A stretch of DNA of 64,000 nucleotides from Methylobacterium sp. Leaf465 (GTDB taxonomy: Bacteria > Pseudomonadota > Alphaproteobacteria > Rhizobiales > Beijerinckiaceae). The notes under the pieces are model-generated. The model ran no database searches and had not been told where the DNA came from. It was given only the letters and a program-made list of their open reading frames with translations. This document shows, in pieces, positions 35,507 through 44,441 of this stretch (position 1 is its first letter; the number at the start of each line of letters is the position of its first letter). The stretch spans positions 283,977-347,976 of the forward strand of contig NZ_LMRA01000012.1 in NCBI RefSeq assembly GCF_001424705.1, read 5' to 3'. A program made the translations under genes and the position numbers.

Positions 35507-36487
35507 ATGAATGAGGGTTTCACCATCGCGCGCGCCCCCGGTGTTCCGGCGCCGGACCATCACCCGGACGTGCATGTCGGCCCGGATGGCTGGCTGTTCC
35601 TGATCGGCGGCACCAATTCCGTGCTGAGGCAGTATCGCGATCCGGGGATTCCACGCGCCATCCTCTGGCGCTGGCGCCGCATCCTGGAAGCGCGGGTGCG
35701 GCGTTGCGCGGGCCTCGGCACCCGCTACGCCCACGTGGTGGCGCCGGAGAAGCTCACGGTCTATCCGCAGGCGTCCGATGCGCTCGCCTTCGACCCCGAG
35801 CGCGCGCCGGTCCTACGCCTGGAGCGCTGGCTCCGCCTCTCGCCGGCCCGGCGCCACTGGATCGATCTCGTACGGCCGTTTCGCGCGCGTGCCGCCGAGG
35901 CGCCGCTCTATTGCCGGACGGACAGCCACTGGACCTTCGCCGGATATCTCCTCGCCTATGGCGAGATCTGCCGCCATCTCGGTCTTGCTCCGCGCCAGGA
36001 TATCCTCCGGCGCCGCATCGGCTCACCTGCACCCTATGCCGGCGATCTCGGCCTGAAGTTCGATCCGATCCGCAGGGAGACGGTGGAGTCCTGCCTGTTC
36101 GAGACCTCGGCGCGGCGCATCCACGCCAACAGGCTCGTCACGGCCTTCGAGGCGGAGGGCCGGGGTCAGGCGGCGCATATCGGCGCCCACGTGGTCTACC
36201 GGAACGACTCGCGCGAGGCCGACCCGCGCCGGCTGGTCCTGTTCGCCGATTCCTACGGCCACCATACGTCGACCCCCCATACGGGGAGCCTGACGCCGCT
36301 CCTCGCCGACACCTTCCGTGAGGTTCACGTCCTGTGGTCGACGAGCATCGACTGGGGCTACGTCGCCCGGGTGAAGCCGGATTTCGTGGTGTCGGAGATC
36401 GCCGAGCGCTTCATGATCGAGCTGCCCCAGACCGGCTTCAACATCGAGAAGCTCGCGGATCTCGCCTTGGCGCGTAGGACAGACTGA
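35507..36487 (+). CDS. AlgX/AlgJ-like SGNH hydrolase-fold protein lacking a signal peptide
   Basis: This 326-residue protein resembles the AlgX/AlgJ family of O-acetyltransferases. It has VHVGPDGWLFLIGGTNSVL at the N-terminus, YAHVVAPEKLTVYP, the catalytic-type CRTDSHWTFAGYLLAYGEI (Asp-x-His), and LVLFADSYGHHTS carrying the nucleophile Ser. Known members are periplasmic and acetylate alginate or similar polysaccharides. This one has no visible signal peptide or membrane anchor, so it may act in the cytosol or modify a lipid-linked or nucleotide-linked sugar. The start ATG is at 35507. It lies 63 bases after the TonB receptor and is followed by a terminator. Confidence 0.75.
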   Translation: MNEGFTIARAPGVPAPDHHPDVHVGPDGWLFLIGGTNSVLRQYRDPGIPRAILWRWRRILEARVRRCAGLGTRYAHVVAPEKLTVYPQASDALAFDPERAPVLRLERWLRLSPARRHWIDLVRPFRARAAEAPLYCRTDSHWTFAGYLLAYGEICRHLGLAPRQDILRRRIGSPAPYAGDLGLKFDPIRRETVESCLFETSARRIHANRLVTAFEAEGRGQAAHIGAHVVYRNDSREADPRRLVLFADSYGHHTSTPHTGSLTPLLADTFREVHVLWSTSIDWGYVARVKPDFVVSEIAERFMIELPQTGFNIEKLADLALARRTD

Positions 36488-36496
36488 AACGACGAA

Positions 36497-36520
36497 CGCC
36501 CCGGAGATGTCTCCGGGGCG
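36497..36520. terminator. Terminator between the AlgX-like gene and mrcA
   Basis: CGCCCCGGAGA-tg-TCTCCGGGGCG forms a perfect 11-bp stem nine bases after the AlgX-like stop and 39 bases after the mrcA stop on the opposite strand. It can serve both convergent genes. Confidence 0.75.
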
Positions 36521-36559
36521 CGATGTCGATCGATGGCGGTCCGCGATGGGTGTGCGGGC

Positions 36560-38992
36560 CTAGTAGAGCCCGCCGGCCTGGGCGGCGCGATCTGCGTCCG
36601 GCGGAACCGCGGCCGGGGCGCTGGAGGATTGTGCCGGGGCGGCGACGTAGGCGTCGGGCGGGGCGGTGCCGGGCTTGAAGGCCTCGAGGATGGTACCACC
36701 ACCCTCGCCCGAGCCGGCGCGCATGCCGGAGGCGGCCGAGACGCGGATCAGCTTGATGCCCGGGGGCACGCGGAACGGCGTCGGCGGCTTGTCCTTGAGG
36801 GCCTGCTTCAGGAAGTCCAGGGCGATGGGGGCTGCGAGACCGCCGCCGGTGGCCCGGTCCCCCAGGGAGCGCGGCTTGTCGAAGCCGATATAGACGCCCA
36901 CCGCGAGGTCCGGCGAGAAGCCGACGAACCAGGCGTCCTTGGCGTCGTTCGTCGTCCCGGTCTTGCCGGCGAGGGGCTTGCCGACCTGCTTCAGGATGGT
37001 GGCGGTGCCGCGCTGGACCACGCCTTCCATGATCGAGACCATCTGGTAGGCGGTCAGCGGGTCGAGGACCTGCTCGGAATCGTCCACGAGCTTGGGCTCG
37101 TCCTGGCCCGACCACTTGTCCGCGTCGCAGCCGAGGCACTTGCGGTTGTCGTGCTTGTAGATGGTCTCGCCGACGCGATCCTGGATGCGGTCGATCAGGG
37201 TCGGACGGATGCGCCGGCCGCCGTTGGCCAGCATCGAGTAGGCGGTGACCATGCGCATCACCGTGGTCTCGCCGGCGCCGAGCGACATCGGCAGCACCGG
37301 GAGCATGTCGTCGTAGACGCCGAAGCGGCGGGCATATTCCGCGATCAGCGGCATGCCGACGTCCTTGGCGAGCCGCACCGTCATCAGGTTCTTCGAATGC
37401 TCGATGCCGTAGCGCAGGGTGTGCGGACCGCCGGACTTGCCGTCGTAGTTCGAGGGCGTCCAGGCCTCCTGGCCGGGGCCCGCCTCGATGGTGATCGGCG
37501 AATCCTGCACGATCGACGACGGGGTGTAGCCGTTGTCCAGGGCCGCCGAGTAGACGATCGGCTTGAAGGAGGAGCCGGGCTGGCGCATCGCCTGGGTGGC
37601 GCGGTTGAATTGGCTCTCGTCGTAGGAGAAGCCGCCGACCATCGCGTGCACGCGACCGGTATAGGGGTCCATCGCCACGATGGCGCCCGAGACCTCGGGC
37701 CGCTGGCGCAGGCGGTACTGGTTGCGGCTCGTATCCGTCGCCTCGACGTAGACGACGTCGCCGGCGTTGAGCGCCGCGGCGGGCGACCGCCCGGTCCAGC
37801 GGGTGCCTTCGGCGGTGATCGTGCCGGTCTCGCGCTCCTTCGACACCTGGCCGGAGGCTTCACGGCGCGGCTGCAGGCCGATCTGGGCCGAGCCGCCGGT
37901 GGTGTTCAGGACCACGGCGAGGCGCCACGGCGCGACGTCGCCGAGACCGGGCACTTCGGCCACGGCGAGGCCCCAGTCGCGGCCGACGAGGTCGACCTTG
38001 GCCTGCGCGCCGCGCCAGCCGTGCGACTGGTCGTAGCGAACCAGGCCGTCCACCAGGGCCTTGCGGGCCCAGGACTGCATCTTCGGGTCCAGGGTGGCGC
38101 GCACGGAGAGGCCGCCCTCGTAGAGCTTCTTCTCGCCGTAGCGCTCGGCGATCTCGCGCCGGACCTCTTCGGTGAAGTAGTTGGCGTTGGCGGCGTTGGC
38201 GAAGGCGACGCGCGGATTGACGCCGAGGGGCATCTTGCGGGCCGCCTCGGCCTCTTCCTTGGTGATGTACCCGTTCTGGGCCATCAGGCCGATGATCTCG
38301 TTGCGCCGATCGAGCGCCTTCTGGGTCTGGCGGTAGGGGTGGTAGTTGTTCGGCCCCTTCGGCAGGGCGGCGAGGTAGGCCGCTTCGTTGATCGTCAGTT
38401 CGTGGACCGACTTGCCGAAGTAATCGAGTGCCGCTGCCGCGACGCCGTGCAGGTTGCGCCCGGGCACGATCGTGCCGAGGAAGATCTCGTTCAGGTAGAG
38501 CTCGAGGATCTTGTCCTTCGAGTAGGCGGCCTCGATCCGGAAGGCGATCAGCGCCTCCTTGGCCTTGCGCTCGAAGGTCTGCTCCGGGGACAGGAGGAAG
38601 TTCTTGGCGACCTGCTGGGTGATCGTCGAGGCGCCCTGCTTCTTGCCGCTCTTGAAGTTCGTCAGCGCGGCGCGCACGAGACCCTCGGGGTCGACGCCGC
38701 CATGCTTGTAGAAGTTCTTGTCCTCGGCCGAGAGGAAGGCCGCGACGACGATCTTGGGCATCGCCTGGATCGGGAGGTAGAGCCGCCGCTCACTGGCGTA
38801 CTCGGCCAGCAGCGAGCCGTCCGCCGCATGGACGCGGCTCATCACCGGCGGCTCGTAATTGGCGAGCGCGGCGTGATCCGGCAGGTCCTGGCTGAATTTC
38901 CAGTAGAAGAACGCGGCCGCCGCGGCGGCGATCACGAAGACCATCGCGCCGACGCTGAACAGGAAGCCGAAGAAACGAAGGATGAAGCGCAT
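36560..38992 (-). CDS. mrcA: Penicillin-binding protein 1A (class A, bifunctional)
   Basis: This 810-residue inner-membrane enzyme polymerises and crosslinks peptidoglycan. A single N-terminal helix (residues ~5-30) precedes the GT51 glycosyltransferase domain with the catalytic SAEDKNFYKHGGVDPEG (Glu ~90) and GASTITQQVAKN. An OB-like insert (~330-430) follows, then the transpeptidase with PGSSFKP (Ser ~470), the SxN motif in EHSKN and GKTGTTND (~675). A Pro/Ala/Ser-rich tail ends the protein. The start ATG at 38992 gives the canonical membrane N-terminus. mrcA next to an amidase and rne is a frequent alphaproteobacterial order. Confidence 0.95.
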   Translation of the reverse strand: MRFILRFFGFLFSVGAMVFVIAAAAAAFFYWKFSQDLPDHAALANYEPPVMSRVHAADGSLLAEYASERRLYLPIQAMPKIVVAAFLSAEDKNFYKHGGVDPEGLVRAALTNFKSGKKQGASTITQQVAKNFLLSPEQTFERKAKEALIAFRIEAAYSKDKILELYLNEIFLGTIVPGRNLHGVAAAALDYFGKSVHELTINEAAYLAALPKGPNNYHPYRQTQKALDRRNEIIGLMAQNGYITKEEAEAARKMPLGVNPRVAFANAANANYFTEEVRREIAERYGEKKLYEGGLSVRATLDPKMQSWARKALVDGLVRYDQSHGWRGAQAKVDLVGRDWGLAVAEVPGLGDVAPWRLAVVLNTTGGSAQIGLQPRREASGQVSKERETGTITAEGTRWTGRSPAAALNAGDVVYVEATDTSRNQYRLRQRPEVSGAIVAMDPYTGRVHAMVGGFSYDESQFNRATQAMRQPGSSFKPIVYSAALDNGYTPSSIVQDSPITIEAGPGQEAWTPSNYDGKSGGPHTLRYGIEHSKNLMTVRLAKDVGMPLIAEYARRFGVYDDMLPVLPMSLGAGETTVMRMVTAYSMLANGGRRIRPTLIDRIQDRVGETIYKHDNRKCLGCDADKWSGQDEPKLVDDSEQVLDPLTAYQMVSIMEGVVQRGTATILKQVGKPLAGKTGTTNDAKDAWFVGFSPDLAVGVYIGFDKPRSLGDRATGGGLAAPIALDFLKQALKDKPPTPFRVPPGIKLIRVSAASGMRAGSGEGGGTILEAFKPGTAPPDAYVAAPAQSSSAPAAVPPDADRAAQAGGLY

Positions 38993-39207
38993 CCGGGTCC
39001 CGTCCGTCGATGATCCATCGCCGCCGGCCGGCCGCGAGAGCACCCGCCACGATGGCGCGTACCTCCTCGGACCGTGTCCCATTCCGAAATGCAAGAGTCC
39101 CGCCGCGTGAAATGCGGTCGAGCCCACGCTGTCGGCGGCGTTCGCTCAAGCGCGCCGCGATCAATCCGACCGAGACCATCGGCATCGGTGTGACCGGAGC
39201 GCTGTGA

Positions 39208-39245
39208 GCCCCGGTTTCACACGCATTCTATGGTGAAACTGGGGC
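39208..39245 (-). terminator. Terminator hairpin overlapping the amidase 3' end
   Basis: GCCCCGGTTTCAC (39208-39220) pairs with GTGAAACTGGGGC (39233-39245) with one G-U pair and a 12-base loop. The upstream arm lies inside the last codons of the amidase gene. It separates the amidase from mrcA on the minus strand. Confidence 0.55.
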
Positions 39246-40511
39246 GATTGCGGCCGAGCGACGGGGCGGCTGCGGACGGGTCAGCGACGTCCGGCTGCCG
39301 AAGAACGCATCGATCGCCTTGGCCATGCCGCCGGTCACCTCGGCGCGCCAACCCTCCGACTGCAGCAGGTCGAGGTCGTGCTTGCTGGACAGGTAGCCGA
39401 GTTCCACCAGCACCGAGGGGACGTCGGGCGAGCGCAGAACCTGGAAGCCGGCCTCGCGGTGCGGCTTGGCGCTCATCTCCATGACCGGCCCGAGATGGGT
39501 CATCAGCCTCCTGGCGAACCCCGACGAGAAGGTGCGGGTCTCGCGCAGGGTCAGTTCCTGGAGGATGTCGGCGACATGGCCGGGACCCTCGTTCGATTCG
39601 GTGCCGGCGGCCGCGTCGGCGCGGTTCTCGCGCTCGGCGAGCTTGGCCGATTCGGCGTCGGTGGCCTTCTCGGAGCCGGTGTAGATGGTGGCGCCGCGCA
39701 CCTGCGGGGCCGACGAGATCGAATCCGCATGGATCGAGACGAAGAGGTCGGCCTTCGCCTCGCGGGCGAGGCGGACGCGCTCGGAGAGGGGCACGAAGAC
39801 GTCGCGGTCCCGCGTCATCCGCACCCGGTACCGGCCGCCGGCTTCGAGCTGGGACACCAGGGCCTGGGCGAAGCCGAACACGATGTCCTTCTCGAAGGCG
39901 CCGGTGGCCGCGATGGCGCCGGGATCGGTCCCGCCGTGGCCGGCATCGATCATGATCAGAGGGCGGGCGTCCGTCGATTCCGGGATGGTCGCGACCTTGC
40001 GCTGGGCCGGTGCCGGATCGCTCGCCACCGAAGCGCGTCGGAAGCCCTCGCGATCGCTGCGCTGGAACTCGATGCTGAGCAGCACGGCGCCGTCGCGCGG
40101 GCGCGTCATGGTCTCGATCCGCCCCACCGTCGCCGGTTGGGCGAGGTCGACGACGATGCGCGACCGTCCCGGCGCGAAGAGCCCGTAGCGGAAGGAGGCC
40201 ACCACCCCGTCGCGCTTCCGGCCGGTTTCCGGCCCAAGCTGGAAGTTCACTTCCGCCAGATCGATCACCACCCGATCCGGACGCTCCATCACGAAGGCCT
40301 TCGCCTCGATGGCCTTCGAAAGGGTCAGGGTCAGCTTCGTGGTACCGTTGCTCGTGGCGAGGTCCGCCGCGATGGCGACGGCCGCCGGCGAGGCGGTCCC
40401 ATGCGCGTTGTCGGTGTCCTGTGCCCGTGCACCGGTCCCGGCGAACGGGCTCGCTCCGGCGCAGGCCAGGGCGAGGAGGACGGAGCGGAGAAGGCGGGCG
40501 CGTCTCGGCAT
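39228..40511 (-). CDS. amiC: N-acetylmuramoyl-L-alanine amidase with AMIN domain (AmiC type)
   Basis: This 427-residue periplasmic zinc amidase splits peptidoglycan stem peptides during cell separation. A signal peptide (RLLRSVLLALACAGASPFAGTGARAQ) is followed by an AMIN domain (residues ~45-150, TKLTLTLSKAIEAKAFVMERPDRVVIDLAEVNFQL) that targets the septum or wall. The Amidase_3 domain (~185-415) has zinc ligands in MIDAGHGGTDPGAI, AFEKDIVFGFA and FVSIHADS, and the catalytic Glu in SVLVELGYLSS. No LysM is present. The start is chosen at the ATG at 40511; another at 40526 would add five residues. Confidence 0.93.
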   Translation of the reverse strand: MPRRARLLRSVLLALACAGASPFAGTGARAQDTDNAHGTASPAAVAIAADLATSNGTTKLTLTLSKAIEAKAFVMERPDRVVIDLAEVNFQLGPETGRKRDGVVASFRYGLFAPGRSRIVVDLAQPATVGRIETMTRPRDGAVLLSIEFQRSDREGFRRASVASDPAPAQRKVATIPESTDARPLIMIDAGHGGTDPGAIAATGAFEKDIVFGFAQALVSQLEAGGRYRVRMTRDRDVFVPLSERVRLAREAKADLFVSIHADSISSAPQVRGATIYTGSEKATDAESAKLAERENRADAAAGTESNEGPGHVADILQELTLRETRTFSSGFARRLMTHLGPVMEMSAKPHREAGFQVLRSPDVPSVLVELGYLSSKHDLDLLQSEGWRAEVTGGMAKAIDAFFGSRTSLTRPQPPRRSAAIAPVSP

Positions 40512-41305
40512 CGTTCCGGCAATCATCCCCGTGAGGACGGGCCCGCCCCGGAGGAGCGGGCTCGCGAGCGGGCTATGAAGTAAGCCAGCCACTACCGGAT
40601 ACCGACGGGATGGTTAACCGTTCCTCAAGGGCCGCGTTCCACTTCGGCGCCCCTTGTGTCCCGGCGGCGACAGCCCCCGCCACGACGCGGGCCGCGGCGA
40701 TCCCCCTGCCGAGGTTCGGCACGGAGATGTCAGGTCAGAGCGGCAGATCAAAGATTAAGGACCTTGCCAAAACGTCGCGACGCTCTGTAATGATACGGTC
40801 CCCTTCCCGGTGCCGTGCGGTTTGCTCCGCGGCCCGCGGGCGCGGTTCGGCATTGCGTCGAATCGCCTTCGCAGTCGGTTCCCCGCGTCAGACATGGCGG
40901 CACAGCAAGGCCGGGTGGGAGTCGGTTCATTCGGTGGCCTTTTCGGCCGCCGCACCGTTCTGCACATGCCGGCCTGTCCTCGGATGGGCCCATACAGTCT
41001 TCGCGAGGTCAGGGAGAGAATGAGCGGACACACAGCATCGGTTGCCGTTGCTCGTGTTCAACGCCTGCGCGTTTCGCGTGGCGCCGCCTTCTCGTCGCCC
41101 CTGGCCAGGATCAACCCCACGCGCGCCGAGATCCGGCGCCCAGCGGCGGTTGGCGGCAATCCCTTCCCCACAGCTTCCGCGACCCCCTTCCCCGGGTCGT
41201 CACGGGCACCGATCCGCCGGGCCGTCGCGCCCGGACCGGTCGGCGCCCCATCGGGACCGCGCGGTTCGAGGAGAACGACGTCGACCGCCATGTCGAAAGT
41301 TCGTC
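40512..41305. other. Divergent amiC/rne control region and long rne leader
   Basis: This 794-base gap separates the amidase from rne. No credible gene is visible, only Arg/Pro/Ala-rich shadow frames. Given the promoter candidate near 40764, rne would have a 5' leader of about 500 bases. Long structured leaders are how RNase E autoregulates in other bacteria. A short upstream reading frame (41290-41382) overlaps the rne start in another frame. Confidence 0.5.
40764..40793 (+). promoter_or_regulatory. rne: Candidate rne promoter
   Basis: TTGCCA (40764-40769) and TAATGA (40788-40793) are spaced by 18 bases in an otherwise GC-rich region. A perfect palindrome CGTCGCGACG (40773-40782) lies between them. 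This is the best sigma-70-like pair in the gap, but it is not experimentally anchored. Confidence 0.4.
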
Positions 41306-44300
41306 ATGGCCAACAACAACAAGATGCTCATCGACGCGATGCACCCGGAGGAGACCCGGGTCGTCACGGTTCACGGGTCTAGGGTCGAGGAATTCGACTT
41401 CGAGGCCGCCAACAGGCGCCAGCTTCGCGGCAATATCTACCTCGCCAAGGTGACGCGCGTGGAGCCCTCGCTCCAGGCCGCCTTCATCGAGTACGGCGGC
41501 AACCGCCACGGCTTCCTCGCTTTCAGCGAGATCCACCCGGACTACTACCAGATCCCCCTCGCGGACCGGCAGGCCCTGCTCGAGGACGAGGCCCGCGAAG
41601 CCGAGGAGCACCGGGAGCGCGAGGAGCGCAAGCCCCGCCGCCGCTCGCGCGGTCGTCGCGACGGCACCTCCGCCAAGAAGGCCCGTACGTCCGAGACGGT
41701 GACGTCGGAGGACGTCGGCGCACCGATTGCCGGCGAGGCCAACGGCAACCCGATCTCCTTCGACGAGACCTCCTTCGACGAGACTTCGGCCAGCGATCCG
41801 GCGATCGGCGTCGCCGACGCGCTGCTCGAGGGCGGCCTCGGCGACGCGCCGCCGCCGATCCTGCCCGGCAGCGATGAATCCGCCGACTTGCCGCAAGCGG
41901 CCCTCGCCAGCGGCGAGAGCTCCGAGGGCGACGAGCCGGCGGCGTCGGACGTCCCGTTCTCCGACGACGCAGGGTCTGCTGGTGCCACCGCCGAGGCGCC
42001 GGTCGAGCCGGCGGCCGAGTTGGCGCTCGAAGCCGCACCCATGGGCGAGGCCGACTCAGACATCGCGGCGCCCGCCGCCGGGACCACGTCCGAGGAGGAA
42101 CCCGACGAGGACGATGCGGACGAGAGCGACGAGGATTCGGAGGACGACGATTCCGACGACGAGTCCGAGGATGACGACGATGATTCCGATGAGGACGACG
42201 ACGAGGACGACGAGGAGAGCGAGGGCGAGGACGGCGAGCGTCCGCAGAAGATCGCTCAGGTCGGCGGCGATGCCCTGGCCGAGATCCCAGAGCGCCCGCG
42301 CACCTATCGTCGCCACTACAAGATCCAGGAGGTCATCAAGCGCCGCCAGATCATCCTGGTGCAGGTCGTCAAGGAAGAGCGCGGCACCAAGGGCGCGGCG
42401 CTGACCACCTACCTGTCCCTGGCCGGGCGCTACTCGGTGCTCATGCCGAATACCGGACGTGGCGGTGGCATCTCCCGCAAGATCACCTCGGCCGCCGACC
42501 GCAAGCGCCTCAAGGAAGTCGCCCAGGACCTGGAGGTGCCGGAAGGGATGGGCGTCATCCTGCGCACGGCCGGCGCCTCGCGCACCAAGCCCGAGATCAA
42601 GCGCGACTTCGAGTACCTGATGCGCCTGTGGGAGAGCGTTCGCGAGCTGACGCTGTCGTCCTCCGCTCCGGCGCTGGTCTACGAGGAAGGCTCGCTCATC
42701 AAGCGCGCCATTCGCGACCTCTATAACAAGGACATCGACGACATCCTGGTGGCGGGCGATGAAGCCTATCGGGAGGCGCGCGACTTCATGCGGATGCTGA
42801 TGCCCGGCCAGTCGAAGGTCGTGCAGCCCTACCGGGACGCGACGCCGATCTTCGCGCGCTACGGGGTCGAGCAGCAGCTCGACGCGATGTTCTCCACCCA
42901 CGTCACCCTGAAGTCGGGCGGCTACCTCGTCATCAACCCGACGGAAGCCCTCGTCTCCATCGACGTGAACTCGGGTCGCTCCACCCGCGAGCACGACATC
43001 GAGGACACCGCCCTGCGCACCAACCTGGAGGCGGCCGAGGAGGTCGCCCGCCAGCTGCGCCTGCGCGATCTCGCCGGCCTCGTCGTGATCGACTTCATCG
43101 ACATGGAGGAGAAGCGCAACAACCGCGCCGTGGAGAAGAAGCTCAACGAGTGCCTGAAGAACGATCGCGCCCGCATCCAGGTCGGCCGGATCTCGCCCTT
43201 CGGCCTCCTGGAGATGAGCCGCCAGCGCATCCGCACCGGGATGCTGGAGAGCTCGTCCCTGCCCTGCACCCATTGCGGCGGCTCGGGCTACGTCCGGGCG
43301 ACCTCGTCGGTGGCGCTGCAGATCCTGCGGGCGATCGAGGAATCGCTCCTCAAGAGCACGACGCACAACCTCGTCCTGCGCACCCGCACCGAGGTGGCGC
43401 TCTACATCCTGAACCAGAAGCGGGCGCACCTGCGCGAGCTGGAGGTCCGTTTCGGCGTCTCCCTCACCATCGCGGCCGATGAGCGCCTCGCTGCCACCTC
43501 GGCCTTCCAGCTCGAACGTGGCGAGCCAGCGGTCCGTGCCGAGGGGCCGGTGACCGGTGTGCGTGCCGTGGCGATCAGCTCCGCCCTCGAGCCCGAGGAG
43601 GATTTCGATCCGGAGATCGAGGAGGAGGTCGCCGAGGCCGAGACCGAGGAGACCGAGGCCGGCGCCCCGGCCGAAGAGACCCGTGAGAAGGCCGCCGACG
43701 GTGGCGAGGGCCGCGGTGGACGTCGCCGCCGTCGCCGTCGGCGGGGCGGTCGCACCGAAGCGGGCGAGCAGATCGGTGGCGAGCCGGCCTCCGAGGGCGA
43801 CGAGGATGGCGAGGGCGAGGAGTCCGAGGACATCGCCGCGCAGGCCGAGGCCGACGAGACGGTCGCGTCGGCCGAGACGCCTGCGTCCGGCGAGGATGAT
43901 GGCAGCGGCCGCCGTCGCCGCCGGGGTCGCCGCGGCGGCCGCGGGCGCGACCGTGACGGTCGCGGGCGCGATGGCGAAGCCATCGGCCAGGAAGACGGGC
44001 GCGACGAGTCCGAAACTCAGGACTCCGCTCACCGGACCGGTGACGAGCAGGCCTTCGGCGATCGGCCGGTCGCTTCGGTGGAGGGCGACGAAGGTGCAAC
44101 CGACGCGCCGTCCGCTTTCCTGGGCGGCGAGGAGCCGGTGAGCGCCGCGGCGGTGTCCGAGGCGGTGGCACCCGCGGCCTCCGAGACGGCCGCGCCGGTC
44201 GCCCTGGAAGCGCCAGTGGCGGTCGAGCCGGAGGCCGAAGCGCCCCAGACGACGGAGCCGGTGCTTGCGTCCAAGCCGGCGCCCGAGCCGGTGGCGGTGG

Positions 44301-44383
44301 TGCTCACGCCCCCGTCCGATCCGGATCGTCCGAAGCGGGCCGGCTGGTGGTCCCGGACCAAGGCGGCCCTGACCGGCGAGTGA
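41306..44383 (+). CDS. rne: Ribonuclease E
   Basis: This 1025-residue endoribonuclease is the scaffold of the RNA degradosome. It starts MANNNKMLIDAMHPEETRVVTV. The S1 domain is split: residues ~35-82 (GNIYLAKVTRVEPSLQAAFIEYGG) and then from ~335 (YKIQEVIKRRQIILVQVVKEE), with about 250 inserted residues that include a long Asp/Glu run (~260-312). The DNase-I-like catalytic part has SIDVNSGRSTREHDIEDTALRTNLEAAEE and VVIDFIDMEE. The zinc link is LPCTHCGGSGY. The C-terminal ~280 residues are disordered, with Arg/Gly blocks for RNA binding and a terminal RAGWWSRTKAALTGE, which matches the GWW motif that binds PNPase in Caulobacter. Confidence 0.95.
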   Translation: MANNNKMLIDAMHPEETRVVTVHGSRVEEFDFEAANRRQLRGNIYLAKVTRVEPSLQAAFIEYGGNRHGFLAFSEIHPDYYQIPLADRQALLEDEAREAEEHREREERKPRRRSRGRRDGTSAKKARTSETVTSEDVGAPIAGEANGNPISFDETSFDETSASDPAIGVADALLEGGLGDAPPPILPGSDESADLPQAALASGESSEGDEPAASDVPFSDDAGSAGATAEAPVEPAAELALEAAPMGEADSDIAAPAAGTTSEEEPDEDDADESDEDSEDDDSDDESEDDDDDSDEDDDEDDEESEGEDGERPQKIAQVGGDALAEIPERPRTYRRHYKIQEVIKRRQIILVQVVKEERGTKGAALTTYLSLAGRYSVLMPNTGRGGGISRKITSAADRKRLKEVAQDLEVPEGMGVILRTAGASRTKPEIKRDFEYLMRLWESVRELTLSSSAPALVYEEGSLIKRAIRDLYNKDIDDILVAGDEAYREARDFMRMLMPGQSKVVQPYRDATPIFARYGVEQQLDAMFSTHVTLKSGGYLVINPTEALVSIDVNSGRSTREHDIEDTALRTNLEAAEEVARQLRLRDLAGLVVIDFIDMEEKRNNRAVEKKLNECLKNDRARIQVGRISPFGLLEMSRQRIRTGMLESSSLPCTHCGGSGYVRATSSVALQILRAIEESLLKSTTHNLVLRTRTEVALYILNQKRAHLRELEVRFGVSLTIAADERLAATSAFQLERGEPAVRAEGPVTGVRAVAISSALEPEEDFDPEIEEEVAEAETEETEAGAPAEETREKAADGGEGRGGRRRRRRRRGGRTEAGEQIGGEPASEGDEDGEGEESEDIAAQAEADETVASAETPASGEDDGSGRRRRRGRRGGRGRDRDGRGRDGEAIGQEDGRDESETQDSAHRTGDEQAFGDRPVASVEGDEGATDAPSAFLGGEEPVSAAAVSEAVAPAASETAAPVALEAPVAVEPEAEAPQTTEPVLASKPAPEPVAVVLTPPSDPDRPKRAGWWSRTKAALTGE

Positions 44384-44399
44384 TCGTCCGTTATCAGCC

Positions 44400-44438
44400 A
44401 GAACGAGCGGGGTGGGCGTCGAGCCCGCCCCGTTCTGC
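44400..44438. terminator. Terminator between rne and the aminotransferase
   Basis: CAGAACGAGCGGGGTGGGC and GCCCGCCCCGTTCTG form a long stem (some G-U pairs and a bulge) between the convergent rne and aminotransferase stops. Confidence 0.65.
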
Positions 44439-44441
44439 GTT

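Noticed and set aside
36533..39013. An 826-codon plus-strand frame opposite mrcA
   Set aside because: Shadow frame; PBP1A catalytic motifs lie on the minus strand with correct spacing.
42085..42240. Asp/Glu-coding run in rne as a possible repeat expansion or sequence error
   Set aside because: Frame is maintained on both sides and acidic S1 inserts are known in alphaproteobacterial RNase E, so it is treated as a real part of the protein.
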